NCBI GenBank assembly: GCA_016719135.1
Contig: JADKAV010000009.1
Span: 62,001-126,000 of the forward strand
DNA length: 64,000 nucleotides
Source of the DNA: Micrococcales bacterium
GTDB taxonomy: Bacteria > Actinomycetota > Actinomycetes > S36-B12 > UBA10799
Direction of reading: 5' to 3'
A program made the position numbers and the translations under genes. The notes below the pieces were generated by a model that was given only the letters and a program-made list of their open reading frames with translations, was not told where the DNA came from and ran no database searches. This document shows, one piece after another, positions 44,764 through 53,422 of the stretch (positions within the stretch are counted from its first letter, which is position 1; each line of letters opens with the position of its first letter).

Positions 44764-45978
44764 TCACGAAGGCGCGCTGTCGTGCAGCGGGATGGTTGTT
44801 CGCTGCGGGGCCAGTCGCAGATTCAGTGTGGCCAGCAGCACCCCGAGGGTCGCGACAGCCGCACAGAACCACACAAGCCCGGTTATGCCGCCACGATCGA
44901 CGGCTGCGCCGGCCAAGGCCACCATCAGTGCTTGCAGAGTGGCCAGGGCAGCGGTGAGCAGCGAGAACGTCGAGGTACGCAGGTGCGCCGGGATCGTGGT
45001 GGTGACCAGCACGTTGGCGGGCACCAGCGCCACGTAGGCCAGACCTGTGATGACCACCGCCCAAGCCGCGGCAAGGGGGTGACCCACTGCTAGGCCCACG
45101 ACGGCACCGGCGAACGCGACCACGGTCAGCGCGCCGATCCAGCGGCCGGCGCGCTGATGCGTCCACTGGCCGGGGAGCATCAAAGTGATCGCCAGCGACA
45201 CCCCCGCGCCCAGGGCCAGGACCACGCCGGTGGCCCCCACCGGTATTCCCGCAGAGGTGAGAACCGGAAGAGCGACCGCCTCAATGCTGGTGGCCGCGGC
45301 CACCGACACAGTGGCCAGTGCCACGATGCCCAGCAGCCAGCGGTCGGCGGACAGGGCGGCCCAGGCGGCGAGCAGGCCTACCGGCCGTTCATCGCCATCC
45401 TCGACACTGCGTGCGCGTCCCACACCGGTCAGCAGCAGCCCGGAGGCCAGGAATGTGGCGGCGTTCACCCACAGCGCCCCGGAAACCCCCAGAACGCCGA
45501 GCAGGATCCCGCCGGCGGCATATCCGATGATGACGGTGGCATCGGAGAGCGCGTGGGCCAACGACACCGCCGTGCCGAGAGCATCTGTGCCCGTGACATG
45601 CGGGAGCCACGCCGAGCGGTGGGATTCGAAAACCACCGACACGACCCCGGCGACACCTGCCACACCCAGGGCAAGCACAGGGGACGGACGGATGGCGACG
45701 GCAGCGAAGAAGCCGGCACGGGCGACATCGCAGAGGATGGTGGCGCGTCTATGCGACCAGGAGGCGGTCGCCGCAGCCAGCCAAGGCCCAATCAGGGCGG
45801 CCGGAACAACCGAGACGACGAGCACCGCGGCCGACGCGAGCACCGCGCCGGTCAGGGTGTACATCAACCAGGTCAGCGCCAGCCGGGCGGCCCAGTCACC
45901 GGCCTCGGAGATGACCGAGGAGGACAACAGAAACAGATAGGGGCGATTGGTCAGCACGAAGCGGTAGCGGGCGATCAT
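44764..45978 (-). CDS. Major facilitator superfamily transporter
   Basis: 404 residues, about 12 helices in two sixes. The early loop SEAGDWAARLALTWLMY and the GPWLAAATASWSHRRATILCDVARAG segment after helix 2 correspond to the MFS loop-2 motif (G-x-L-A-D-R-x-x-R) of the MFS_3/enterobactin-exporter-like group. The substrate is unknown. It converges with the decayed BCCT gene; the tRNA gene lies upstream. Confidence 0.78.
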   Translation of the reverse strand: MIARYRFVLTNRPYLFLLSSSVISEAGDWAARLALTWLMYTLTGAVLASAAVLVVSVVPAALIGPWLAAATASWSHRRATILCDVARAGFFAAVAIRPSPVLALGVAGVAGVVSVVFESHRSAWLPHVTGTDALGTAVSLAHALSDATVIIGYAAGGILLGVLGVSGALWVNAATFLASGLLLTGVGRARSVEDGDERPVGLLAAWAALSADRWLLGIVALATVSVAAATSIEAVALPVLTSAGIPVGATGVVLALGAGVSLAITLMLPGQWTHQRAGRWIGALTVVAFAGAVVGLAVGHPLAAAWAVVITGLAYVALVPANVLVTTTIPAHLRTSTFSLLTAALATLQALMVALAGAAVDRGGITGLVWFCAAVATLGVLLATLNLRLAPQRTTIPLHDSAPS

Positions 45979-46333
45979 GAACCGAACCGTCCTGAGACCG
46001 ATCTGGCCGTCTGAGCACCCGCAGCGGCAACCGTGTCATCCTCGATCAGCCTGTTCGGCAGACGGTGAAACTGCGGCACGGCCCGACCATAGCGTGGGAA
46101 CGCGCTGTGCGTTCAGTCCAAAGAGTCGACCGAAGGGACCAGATCCTGCAGTCCGGGTGTCGGGTGCTTTCACCCGGTGCCCACGGCCGCACGATCATCA
46201 GCCATGAGCATCGATGAATGCGCGCCAGGTCGCAGCTTGAACTCACCCTCCGATGCATCGCAGCAATCGCCAAGGGCTGACCCGCGAGTCGATACGCGCA
46301 CGAGCGGGATGCCGCTCGGTTTGTGGGGGAACT
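45979..46333. other. Intergenic region between MFS gene and tRNA-Arg
   Basis: 355 bp. A small hairpin CGGGTG-CTTT-CACCCG lies at 46161-46176. The minus-strand frame across this region runs into the tRNA and is not a gene. No other feature is seen; the MFS promoter should lie near its right edge at about 45980-46060. Confidence 0.5.
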
Positions 46334-46409
46334 GGCGCGCCCGAAGGGATTCGAACCCCTAACCTTCTGATCCGTAGTCAGATGCTCTATCCGTTGAGCT
46401 ACGGGCGCC
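46334..46409 (-). tRNA. tRNA-Arg (anticodon ACG)
   Basis: Read on the minus strand from 46409. The acceptor stem GCGCCCG pairs with CGGGCGC. The D arm is AGCTCAACGGATAGAGCA, the anticodon stem TCTGA/TCAGA holds loop CTACGGA with anticodon ACG, and the T arm is GGGGTTCGAATCCC. The CCA end is encoded (46334-46336). It decodes CGU, and other CGN codons after inosine modification. Confidence 0.95.
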
Positions 46410-46464
46410 TGTAGCCATAGTAGCCGCGGCCCGGGAAGGAAGCGCCGGGGGCGTCTATCAACCT

Positions 46465-46515
46465 GGGCGGTGTTGTTGGACAGTTCCGTGACCGGAGTGC
46501 CCAACAACGCCGCCC
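46465..46515. terminator. Long hairpin between tRNA and beta-lactamase-fold gene
   Basis: GGGCGGTGTTGTTGG (46465-46479) pairs with CCAACAACGCCGCCC (46501-46515), 15 bp with one G-T wobble, around a 21-nt loop. There is no U run on either side. It lies 60 bp beyond the 3' end of the minus-strand gene at 46575, in a good position for its termination. Confidence 0.45.
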
Positions 46516-46574
46516 CCTCAACCCGTGGCCACCGCCCTCGATGCTAAGAGGGTCAGGCGTGCCCCGGGAGCTTC

Positions 46575-47783
46575 TCAGGACTGGTCGTTCAGATCCGCGG
46601 CGATGGCGCGCATCATGTTGACCGTCTCAAGCTCGTCCTGCTCAGTGCCATAGTCGCTCAGCTTCACGATCGTGGTGTCATCCTCGGGGTTGACGTAGAT
46701 GTACTGGCCGTAGATCCCGATGGCCGAGAAATCCTGATCGTTGCCGGGCAAGTGCCACCATTGCGCCGAGTAGCCCCAGTCCAGGACCGAGTTCTTCGCG
46801 GGAGTCGAGATGCGGTCGATCCATTCCTTGGAGATGATCTGCTGACCGTTGGCCTCACCGTCGTCGAGCACCATCTGACCAACCCGGGCGAAGTCCATGG
46901 CCGTCGCGTTGATGCAGCAGAACGCTTTCTCCATGCCTCCCTCGCGATCCAGGTTCCAGGTCGCCGAGTCCTGCGCGCCCATCGGAGCCCAGAGGTTCTC
47001 CGCCAACTGATCGGAGATGGGCTCGCCACCGACTTCAGCCAGGACCATGCCCAGCAGCAGCGTGTCGACGCTGCGGTAGGTCGCCTGCGAGCCCGGTTCA
47101 TAGGTCAACTCGCGGTGGGCCTTGATGTACGACGGCAGGTCTTCGCTCAAGAACAGCCGGGCGGTACCTGTGAAAGGCCACAGCTCGCTGTAGTTCTCCG
47201 GGATGTCCACGCCGGATGCCATGTCCAGCAGATCCCCGATGGTCACAGTGTCGAAGTCGCCACCGGTCTTCAGCTCCGGCACGACATCGACCAGCAGGTC
47301 ATCCTCGGACAGCTTGCCGGCGGCGATGGCCTGGCCGACCTGCAGTGACACGATGGACTTGGCAACCGACCAGGACGACAACCGGGTCTCGGGGGTGACG
47401 CCCTCGGCGTACCACTCGTCGACGACCTCGCCGTTGTGAAGCACCACGAAGGCGTTGGTGTTCGTCAAGCCGAGTACCTCATTCAGCGGAAGTTCCTCGT
47501 TCTTCCACGGCACGGTCTGCGGCATTGTGACGTCCGTGTTCTGTTCGAACGTCGTGGGGTTCTGCGAGGCGGGGATCGTGCGCGAGGGCAGCAGTTCGCC
47601 CTGCTGAGACGGGGCGGTGTTCAACAGCGTCATGATGTTGTGCGGCGCTGGGACCCGCATGACCGCGGTGGCGACGTAGGCCACACCGACCAGGAGGATC
47701 AGGACGAGCCCGACGACCAGCAGTACGCGGGGCCAGCGTCGACGCTTGGGCATTACGGTTTCGGGGGTAGCGGTTTGTGGCAT
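46575..47783 (-). CDS. Membrane-anchored serine hydrolase, class C beta-lactamase fold
   Basis: 402 residues from ATG 47783. A short cytoplasmic start and a single helix (VLLVVGLVLILLVGVAYVAT) anchor an extracytoplasmic domain. The catalytic S-x-x-K is SSWSVAKSIVS near residue 146, the Tyr motif is EPGSQATYRSVDTLL (Y-x-S/N variant), and IGIYGQYIYVNPEDD precedes the C-terminal part. It resembles 6-aminohexanoate-dimer hydrolase/esterase-like members more than true beta-lactamases. It follows the TetR gene with a TGATG overlap. Confidence 0.8.
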   Translation of the reverse strand: MPQTATPETVMPKRRRWPRVLLVVGLVLILLVGVAYVATAVMRVPAPHNIMTLLNTAPSQQGELLPSRTIPASQNPTTFEQNTDVTMPQTVPWKNEELPLNEVLGLTNTNAFVVLHNGEVVDEWYAEGVTPETRLSSWSVAKSIVSLQVGQAIAAGKLSEDDLLVDVVPELKTGGDFDTVTIGDLLDMASGVDIPENYSELWPFTGTARLFLSEDLPSYIKAHRELTYEPGSQATYRSVDTLLLGMVLAEVGGEPISDQLAENLWAPMGAQDSATWNLDREGGMEKAFCCINATAMDFARVGQMVLDDGEANGQQIISKEWIDRISTPAKNSVLDWGYSAQWWHLPGNDQDFSAIGIYGQYIYVNPEDDTTIVKLSDYGTEQDELETVNMMRAIAADLNDQS

Positions 47784-48448
47784 CACTCTTCTCTTCCAGT
47801 TGATTTTTCGATCACGCTGTCCACGACGGCCAGCAGGGCATTGATGAGGTTGTCGAGGATCTCGTCGTTCGTCACGACTGCGAGGTCGAAGACATGGGCC
47901 GCGATCGCCGGGTACTGCTCTGCGGGGGCGGTGGCATAGAGACCCATCCACGCCTGCTCGTCAGCGGCACGGATGTCTGCGGGGAGCAGCGCAAGAGCCG
48001 CCCGCATGCTGGCGTAGGAGAGCATCGTGTCGGCGAGCATCCTCTGATATTTCGCGACCAAGTCGTGCGGGACCCCGATCTCACGGATCGCATCGAGCGT
48101 GAATTCCACCATCGCCATCTCGCCGGGTCCTTGCAGCGTTCGACTGGCGATCTGCGACCCCACGTAGGGGTAGGCGACGAAGGTCTCGACGACGTTGCGG
48201 CCGGCGGCTCTGAGTCGTTCCCGTGGCGCCAGATTCGCCGGAACCTGCTGCAGGGCCAGCTGCATGAGCCGATCACCGACTGCCCTGAGCAGTGCGTCGC
48301 GGTCGGAGAAATGCCGCCACACGGCCGATCTGTCGACTCCGAGTTCGTCCCCGATCACCCTGCCTGATAGCCCGTCCGGTTCGGCCCGCGCAGCAATGGC
48401 GAGCGCGGCTTCGACAAAGTCGTCCGGCGTCAAGGATCGTCTTGGCAT
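47783..48448 (-). CDS. TetR-family regulator
   Basis: 221 residues. The DNA-binding domain LTPDDFVEAALAIAARAEPDGLSGRVIGDELGVDRSAVWRHFSDRDALL has the usual helix-turn-helix with the R-H-F ending. The rest is helical ligand domain. The stop shares bases with the start of the serine hydrolase gene, so regulator and hydrolase are one operon. The dyad at 48473-48491 upstream of ATG 48448 is the likely operator. Confidence 0.83.
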   Translation of the reverse strand: MPRRSLTPDDFVEAALAIAARAEPDGLSGRVIGDELGVDRSAVWRHFSDRDALLRAVGDRLMQLALQQVPANLAPRERLRAAGRNVVETFVAYPYVGSQIASRTLQGPGEMAMVEFTLDAIREIGVPHDLVAKYQRMLADTMLSYASMRAALALLPADIRAADEQAWMGLYATAPAEQYPAIAAHVFDLAVVTNDEILDNLINALLAVVDSVIEKSTGREE

Positions 48449-48472
48449 CCCAGGATGCTATCACCAATGTCA

Positions 48473-48491
48473 TCACTGATGTCAACAGTGA
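48473..48491. promoter_or_regulatory. Candidate TetR operator
   Basis: TCACTG (48473-48478) and CAGTGA (48486-48491) form a perfect 6-bp dyad around a 7-bp spacer, 25 bp before the TetR start at 48448. Related half-sites occur just before it. The A/T-rich block GCGAAAATTC next to it could hold a promoter facing the DUF6325 gene at 48561, so both directions may be controlled. Confidence 0.45.
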
Positions 48492-48560
48492 TGCGAAAAT
48501 TCACCTGGTGTTGCATCCATGGGTGCGATATACCGAAGTGACAACCACGAGAGGATCCCT

Positions 48561-49001
48561 ATGGCAGACATCCCCAATCCGGACTCGGTCGGTCCGGTCG
48601 ACGTTGCCGTCGTACTGTTCGAAGGCAACCGGTTCAACGGCGAGGTCGCACCGGCCCTTGCGGAACTCCAGCAGTCGGGAACCGTGCGTATCATCGACCT
48701 CGCATTCCTGACCCGCGACGCAGATGGCAACGCCGGCTTCATCGAGGTGGAGGATGCTGAGGTGGCCGACGCATTCGCGGGTATCAGCGAATCGCAGTTG
48801 GATCTGCTCAATGACGAGGACCTGATGAGTATGGCCGAGGGGCTGGACCCCAATTCGTCGGCGATGGTTGTCGTGTGGGAGAACACTTGGGCCTCGCGCC
48901 TCGCCGCCGCGGTTCGTGGTTCCGGCGGAGAAGTGATCTCCTACCTGCGGATCCCCCGTGAAACTGTCGTAGCAGCCATCGAAGCACTGGAAGAGGAGTA
49001 G
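48561..49001 (+). CDS. DUF6325-family protein
   Basis: 146 residues from ATG 48561 with GAGAGG upstream. Family blocks are GPVDVAVVLFEGNRFNGEVAPALAEL, RIIDLAFLTRDADG and AMVVVWENTWASRLAAAVR. The pattern is a ferredoxin-like alpha/beta fold with no catalytic motif; members occur with SHOCT proteins in actinobacteria. It is followed after 3 bp by the SHOCT gene, an expected partner. The function is unknown; the acidic nature suggests a soluble protein. Confidence 0.72.
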   Translation: MADIPNPDSVGPVDVAVVLFEGNRFNGEVAPALAELQQSGTVRIIDLAFLTRDADGNAGFIEVEDAEVADAFAGISESQLDLLNDEDLMSMAEGLDPNSSAMVVVWENTWASRLAAAVRGSGGEVISYLRIPRETVVAAIEALEEE

Positions 49002-49004
49002 AAG

Positions 49005-49325
49005 ATGCGCAGGAGAAGAATGGGCCGCCCGGGCCTGGTTGGAACAGTCGCGCGTACTGCGGTTGTCGCAGGCACGGCGACGGCCGTCAGCCGTGGTGTG
49101 TCGAACAAGATGAGCGCGAAGGACCAGCAGGCCGCAGAGCAACAACAGGCTGCGGCCGAACAGCAGGCTGCCGCACAACAGGCCGCCGCCGCGCCGGTCG
49201 CCGAGCCTGCCCCGAGCGAGACGGACAAGTTCGAGGAACTCAAGAAGTTGGCCGAGCTCAACAAGGCAGGCATCCTGACGGACGAGGAGTTCGCGGCTGA
49301 GAAGGCCAAGATCCTCAACCCCTGA
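49005..49325 (+). CDS. SHOCT-domain protein
   Basis: 106 residues. A basic N-terminus and a short hydrophobic stretch (VGTVARTAVVAGTATAV) are followed by a Gln/Ala-rich coiled region. The C-terminal SHOCT domain is FEELKKLAELNKAGILTDEEFAAEKAKIL. SHOCT domains are short oligomerisation helices. It is partner to the DUF6325 gene directly upstream and ends at the strong hairpin at 49334-49367. Confidence 0.82.
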   Translation: MRRRRMGRPGLVGTVARTAVVAGTATAVSRGVSNKMSAKDQQAAEQQQAAAEQQAAAQQAAAAPVAEPAPSETDKFEELKKLAELNKAGILTDEEFAAEKAKILNP

Positions 49326-49333
49326 CTCTGTGG

Positions 49334-49367
49334 CGAAGCCTCGACGTCGTGTGGCGTCGAGGCTTCG
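49334..49367 (+). terminator. Rho-independent-like terminator
   Basis: CGAAGCCTCGACG (49334-49346) pairs perfectly over 13 bp with CGTCGAGGCTTCG (49355-49367) around an 8-nt loop, followed by TTGTGTTC. It lies 9 bp after the SHOCT gene stop. It ends the DUF6325-SHOCT unit. Confidence 0.8.
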
Positions 49368-49483
49368 TTGTGTTCGATGAGTCGGCCCGCGAACCGACTG
49401 TCGGTGATCGCCAGTGAGGCGATGGACGCGTGCCACAGGCCACGGTCGTGGCCGCTGTCAACGGCGTAGTCGCTGAGTGCCTT

Positions 49484-49738
49484 AGGTCCGGTCTATGGTG
49501 CGAGCAACTGGTTGAGGAAGATGTCGTGGGTCCGGTTTATGGTTCGAAATCGGTAGGTCGGGGAAGATGTCGCACCCCGGGTTTATGGTTCGGAACAGGT
49601 GGTTCGGGGAGGATGTCGGACCCTGGGTTTATGGTTCGAACAGGTGGTCCGGGGAAGATGTCACACCCTGGGTTTACGGTCTGAATCAGTAGCTCGGGGA
49701 GGATGTCGGACCCTGGGTTTACGGTTCGAAACAGGTAG
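49484..49738. repeat. 45/46-bp tandem repeat array, about 5.5 units
   Basis: The anchor GATGTC recurs at 49520, 49566, 49612, 49657 and 49702, so the periods are 46, 46, 45 and 45 bp. The unit includes GGGTTTATGGTTCGAACAGG then TGGTTCGGGGAGGATGTCG, with TTCGAA in the middle of several units. The first and last units are partial and more diverged. It lies 101 bp before the DUF222-HNH gene. There are no distinct spacers, so it is not CRISPR. Confidence 0.9.
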
Positions 49739-49838
49739 TTGGTAGTTGGTTTTCGTCAGCTCGTGGAGCGACGTCGCGGTGGGGCACCGGCCCTTCCGAT
49801 ACGACATTCAAGGTTCTTGTGTCGATCGGGGGTGTCCT

Positions 49839-51080
49839 ATGGCCGTTACGTCTACTGCTGCGTCGTCGTCGTTTTTTGATGTGTCGCGGGCGGCGCACCG
49901 CCGGGCCCGGATTCGCGCCAGTTTGCCCACGGTCGCCCCGGCCGGGTTCGACCAGATCAACGACGATATAGATGCGCTGCCGGACCCGGACCTGCTGTGT
50001 GCGGAGGAACGCGCCGCGGCGATGCGGCATACCGCACGGCTGCGTAACCGTATCGAGGCGTATCTGACCGGTCTGGCCGGTGCCGCGGATACTGCCGGGG
50101 ATTCCCGGGTTCTGGGCGCAGGCACCACCGGGTCCCTGGTGGCGATCGCCACCGGGTCGCCGGTGGCGGTGGGGTCGGGGATGGTGAACACCGCCAACGC
50201 CCTGCACGACCTGCCGGTCGTGAAGGATGCCTGGGCTGCCGGGAGTATTTCGGGGTTGCATGTGTATCAGATCCTGGCCCACGCCCCGGCCATCGATGAC
50301 TTCACCAGCAAACAGGCCGCGATCGTCGGCCTGGCGAAGTTGACCGACGCCTCGGAGGTGCGCCGGGTACTGCAGGTCGCCGCTGAGGCCGACAACCCCA
50401 CCCACCTGGACCTGAGCCTGGATCAGCAACGCGCCAAACGCTCCCTGCGCCTGTCCGCCCGCGCGAATGGGATGTGGGCGATCACCGGCATGCTCGACGA
50501 GGTCGACGGGGCGATCCTGGCCGAAACCCTGGCATCGTTCACCCGCCCCCCGGACACCCACGACACCACCACCCCGACCCAACGCCGCGCTGATGCCCTG
50601 ACCGACATGTCGAAGGCGGCGGCGGTCAACACCCACCCCGGCGGGGTGTCCGCGGTGTCCATCCTCGTGGACCTGGAGAACCTGCCCACCAGTGACAACG
50701 CCACCCTGGTCGACGGCACCCCCCTGGGCGCCGGATCGTTCGATCTGTTGTCGTGCGCGGCGGTGTGCACGGTGATCTTCGGGATCAAACGCACAGGCAC
50801 CTTCATCCCCCTAGCCCTCGGACGCCGGCGACGCCGGGCATCCGCGGCCCAATGGGCCGCGCTGATCGCCCGCGACCGCGGCTGCATCCGCTGCGGACGG
50901 ACCCCGCGGCACTGCCACGCCCACCACATCATCCACTGGAAAGACGGCGGCAGAACCGACCTCTCAAACTTGGCCCTCCTCTGTTCGAGATGTCATAACG
51001 ACCTGCACCACGGCCACTACACCATCACCATGGACACCCACACCATCCCCGTCATCACCCACACCAGAGGACCCCCCTGA
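49839..51080 (+). CDS. DUF222/13E12-type HNH endonuclease protein, intact
   Basis: 413 residues from ATG 49839. Residues 30-310 form the helical DUF222 region. The C-terminal HNH domain is RDRGCIRCGRTPRHCHAHHIIHW then DLSNLALLCSRCHNDLHH, with the zinc Cys pairs C-x2-C twice and the H-H-I catalytic pair. Similar proteins are repeated in Mycobacterium (REP13E12 element) and other actinobacteria; mobility has been suggested but the activity is poorly known. The family relationship with the broken gene at 22612 is clear, but sequence similarity is only moderate. Confidence 0.85.
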   Translation: MAVTSTAASSSFFDVSRAAHRRARIRASLPTVAPAGFDQINDDIDALPDPDLLCAEERAAAMRHTARLRNRIEAYLTGLAGAADTAGDSRVLGAGTTGSLVAIATGSPVAVGSGMVNTANALHDLPVVKDAWAAGSISGLHVYQILAHAPAIDDFTSKQAAIVGLAKLTDASEVRRVLQVAAEADNPTHLDLSLDQQRAKRSLRLSARANGMWAITGMLDEVDGAILAETLASFTRPPDTHDTTTPTQRRADALTDMSKAAAVNTHPGGVSAVSILVDLENLPTSDNATLVDGTPLGAGSFDLLSCAAVCTVIFGIKRTGTFIPLALGRRRRRASAAQWAALIARDRGCIRCGRTPRHCHAHHIIHWKDGGRTDLSNLALLCSRCHNDLHHGHYTITMDTHTIPVITHTRGPP

Positions 51081-51134
51081 AACAACGGGGCCGCCCGGCC
51101 CGACGCGCATCTCGGCTGACCCAGCGTTTAATGT

Positions 51135-51152
51135 ACTGAACGTGCATTCAGT
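51135..51152. promoter_or_regulatory. Candidate TetR operator over the start codon
   Basis: ACTGAA (51135-51140) and TTCAGT (51147-51152) form a perfect dyad spanning the GTG start at 51142. TTTAATGTA just before it could be the -10 region, so the transcript may be leaderless. The layout matches that at 29929-29944 in front of the related TetR gene. Confidence 0.5.
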
Positions 51153-51798
51153 CGAAGACCTCACGGCTCTGGCGCGCATACGCGCTGCGGCCTTGAACCG
51201 CTTTGGCACCGGAGGGTTTGCGGCCACGTCGGTACGGGTCATCGCATCGGACGCAGGGGTATCGCCCGCGCTTGTCCTGCACCACTTCGGCTCGAAGGAC
51301 GGCCTGCGTCAGGCCTGCAACGAGTACGCGTTCACCTTCTTCGAGGGCATGATCCGGCGGGCTGGCGATCGACAGCCAACGGAGGCCATGTCGCAGTTCG
51401 GTGGTGTCACCGATGAGGCTCCGCCGCTGATGCGCTATTTGATGAAGCAGGCCAGCGAGGATTCCCCGGCAGCCAACGATCTTGTAGCCCGAATCGTCGA
51501 GTTGACCAAGCAGTCGCTGGAGGCCAACACAGCGAGAGGCTATGTGAAGCCGACGGTCGATCCGGACATGCGCGCCGCGATTCTGGTGATGCTTCGGCTG
51601 GGGCCCTTCCTGCTCAGTGGTGCCGTGCAGCAGGCCACCGGCGCGGACATACTCACACCGGAAGGCCTGCGGCGCATGTACCGCACGACGATCGAGATCG
51701 TGGAATCCGGAATCTACACACGCGAGGGCGTACCCCACGAGGGCGCGCTGCTTGAGCTCTACGACGCAAACACCGAGGGAGAAGCCCATGACCGCTGA
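51142..51798 (+). CDS. TetR-family regulator of the adjacent DHA2 exporter
   Basis: 218 residues from GTG 51142. Helix-turn-helix AATSVRVIASDAGVSPALVLHHFGSKDGLR, then a helical ligand domain sharing GLRQACNEYA and DSPAAND segments with the TetR at 29935. It overlaps the exporter gene by 11 bp, so the two are co-translated. A multidrug exporter partner makes a drug-responsive repressor likely. Confidence 0.85.
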   Translation: MHSVEDLTALARIRAAALNRFGTGGFAATSVRVIASDAGVSPALVLHHFGSKDGLRQACNEYAFTFFEGMIRRAGDRQPTEAMSQFGGVTDEAPPLMRYLMKQASEDSPAANDLVARIVELTKQSLEANTARGYVKPTVDPDMRAAILVMLRLGPFLLSGAVQQATGADILTPEGLRRMYRTTIEIVESGIYTREGVPHEGALLELYDANTEGEAHDR

Positions 51799-53413
51799 GC
51801 CTGGCACCGAGTATCCGGCGTTGACAGGACGCAAGCGCTGGGTGGCGCTGCTGTTCCTGGCATTCGGGGTCGCCATGATCATTCTCGACGCCACGGTCGT
51901 CAATGTCGCAATCCCGACCATGGTCGAGGACCTCGACCTGACTACTACAGACGCCGAATGGGTCAACTCGATCTACTCGTTGGTCTTCGCGTCACTTCTG
52001 TTGTTGTCCGGACGACTGTCGGACATCGTTGGTCGGCGGTTCATGTTCCTAGGCGGTGTCACGCTGTTCGCCGTGGCGAGTGTGCTGGTCGCGAGTTCGG
52101 AATCCTCCAACGCGCTAATCGGGGCACGGGGCCTGCAGGGTATAGGCGCCGCGATGATCCTGCCGTCGTCCCTGTCGGTGCTCAACGCGGTGTACCGCGG
52201 AAAAGACCGGGCGATCGCATTCGCAGTATGGGGCGCGACGATCGGCGGAATGGCCGCCATGGGGCCACTCGTCGGTGGGTGGCTCACCACCAATGCCTCG
52301 TGGCATTGGGCCTTCCTCATCAACGTGCCCATCGCCCTCGCGGTGTTCATCGGTGTTCTGTTGATGGTTCCCGAGACCAAGGACACCACCCACCGCCGAG
52401 GCATTGATGTTCCCGGCGCACTGCTCGGGACACTCGGTCTGGCTGCTCTGGTCTTCGGCCTGATCGAGGGCCAGAACTACGGTTGGTTCAGGCCGAAGAA
52501 GCAATTCGAGGCGGCCGGATTCACCTGGCCGCTTGACAACGTATCACCGGCCTTCGTATCGCTGGTCCTCTCAGCGCTGTTGTTACTGGGCTTCGTCTGG
52601 CTTGAACGGCGGCGCAAGGCCGCAGGACAGATCGTGCTCCTGGACCTCGGCCTGTTCCGGATCAAGACCTTCGGCATGGGCAATGCGGTAGCGGCGCTGG
52701 TGAGTCTCGGCGAGTTCGGACTGCTGTTCATCCTGCCGTTGTTCCTGCAGTCGGTCATCGGCTACGACGCGTTGGAGACCGGCGTCATCCTTCTGGCGCT
52801 GGCCGCAGGCTCCTTCCTCGCCAGTGGCCTCGGCGCCCCTTTGGCCAAACGGTTCGGCCCGGTCCCTGTGCTCCGCCTGGGCATGGCACTGGAAGTGATC
52901 GGTGTGCTCTGGCTGGCGCTGATCATCTCCGTCGACGTCACGGGCTGGGCGATGGCCCCCGGGTTGTTCATCTATGGTGCTGGGGTCGGCTTCGCGACTG
53001 CCCAGTTGGCGGGGGTGATCCTGTCGGAGGTGCCGATCGCCGAGTCTGGGCAGGCCTCTGCCGTGCAGTCGACGTCACGACAGGTTGGCGCGGCCATCGG
53101 CACCGCGCTGCTGGGAGCGGTGCTGATCACCGGGTTCGGCGGGATCAAGGGCGACCTCACCGACCTCGGGGTTTCCGAAGAGGCGGCCGTCCAGGTCACG
53201 ACCTCCGTTCAGCAGAGTGCTGGCACGGCCGTGGTGGCGCTGCCTCAGCAACCCGACGGAGACGTCTTGTTCAAGGGCGCCTCAGAGGGTTTCGCCACCG
53301 CAGTCCGGGGTGTCGGGTTCGTGGCTGCAGGTCTGATTTCGCTGGGCCTGCTGGCGGCGTTCTTCCTGCCCCGGAATGCGGCGCGAACTGAAGCAGCCGG
53401 CTACGTGGAGTAG
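51788..53413 (+). CDS. DHA2-family MFS multidrug exporter (EmrB/QacA type)
   Basis: 541 residues, about 14 helices. The family signature is ILDATVVNVAIPTMVEDL in helix 1, followed by loop-2 GRLSDIVGRRFMF and GARGLQGIGAAMILPSSLSVL (motif C-like area). The distinctive DHA2 region VPIAESGQASAVQSTSRQVGAAIGTALLGAVL precedes the C-terminal large loop. ATG 51788 lies within the TetR gene. It is likely a proton-driven exporter of cationic or hydrophobic drugs. Confidence 0.88.
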   Translation: MTAEPGTEYPALTGRKRWVALLFLAFGVAMIILDATVVNVAIPTMVEDLDLTTTDAEWVNSIYSLVFASLLLLSGRLSDIVGRRFMFLGGVTLFAVASVLVASSESSNALIGARGLQGIGAAMILPSSLSVLNAVYRGKDRAIAFAVWGATIGGMAAMGPLVGGWLTTNASWHWAFLINVPIALAVFIGVLLMVPETKDTTHRRGIDVPGALLGTLGLAALVFGLIEGQNYGWFRPKKQFEAAGFTWPLDNVSPAFVSLVLSALLLLGFVWLERRRKAAGQIVLLDLGLFRIKTFGMGNAVAALVSLGEFGLLFILPLFLQSVIGYDALETGVILLALAAGSFLASGLGAPLAKRFGPVPVLRLGMALEVIGVLWLALIISVDVTGWAMAPGLFIYGAGVGFATAQLAGVILSEVPIAESGQASAVQSTSRQVGAAIGTALLGAVLITGFGGIKGDLTDLGVSEEAAVQVTTSVQQSAGTAVVALPQQPDGDVLFKGASEGFATAVRGVGFVAAGLISLGLLAAFFLPRNAARTEAAGYVE

Positions 53414-53422
53414 CAGGAGGCA

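Noticed and set aside
46046..46507. Minus-strand ORF of 153 codons containing VAQRIEHLTTDQKVRGSNP
   Set aside because: This peptide is the translation of the tRNA-Arg gene on the same strand, a well-known false protein.
49484..49738. CRISPR array
   Set aside because: The repeats are directly tandem with no unique spacers, the units diverge in sequence, and no cas gene is present.
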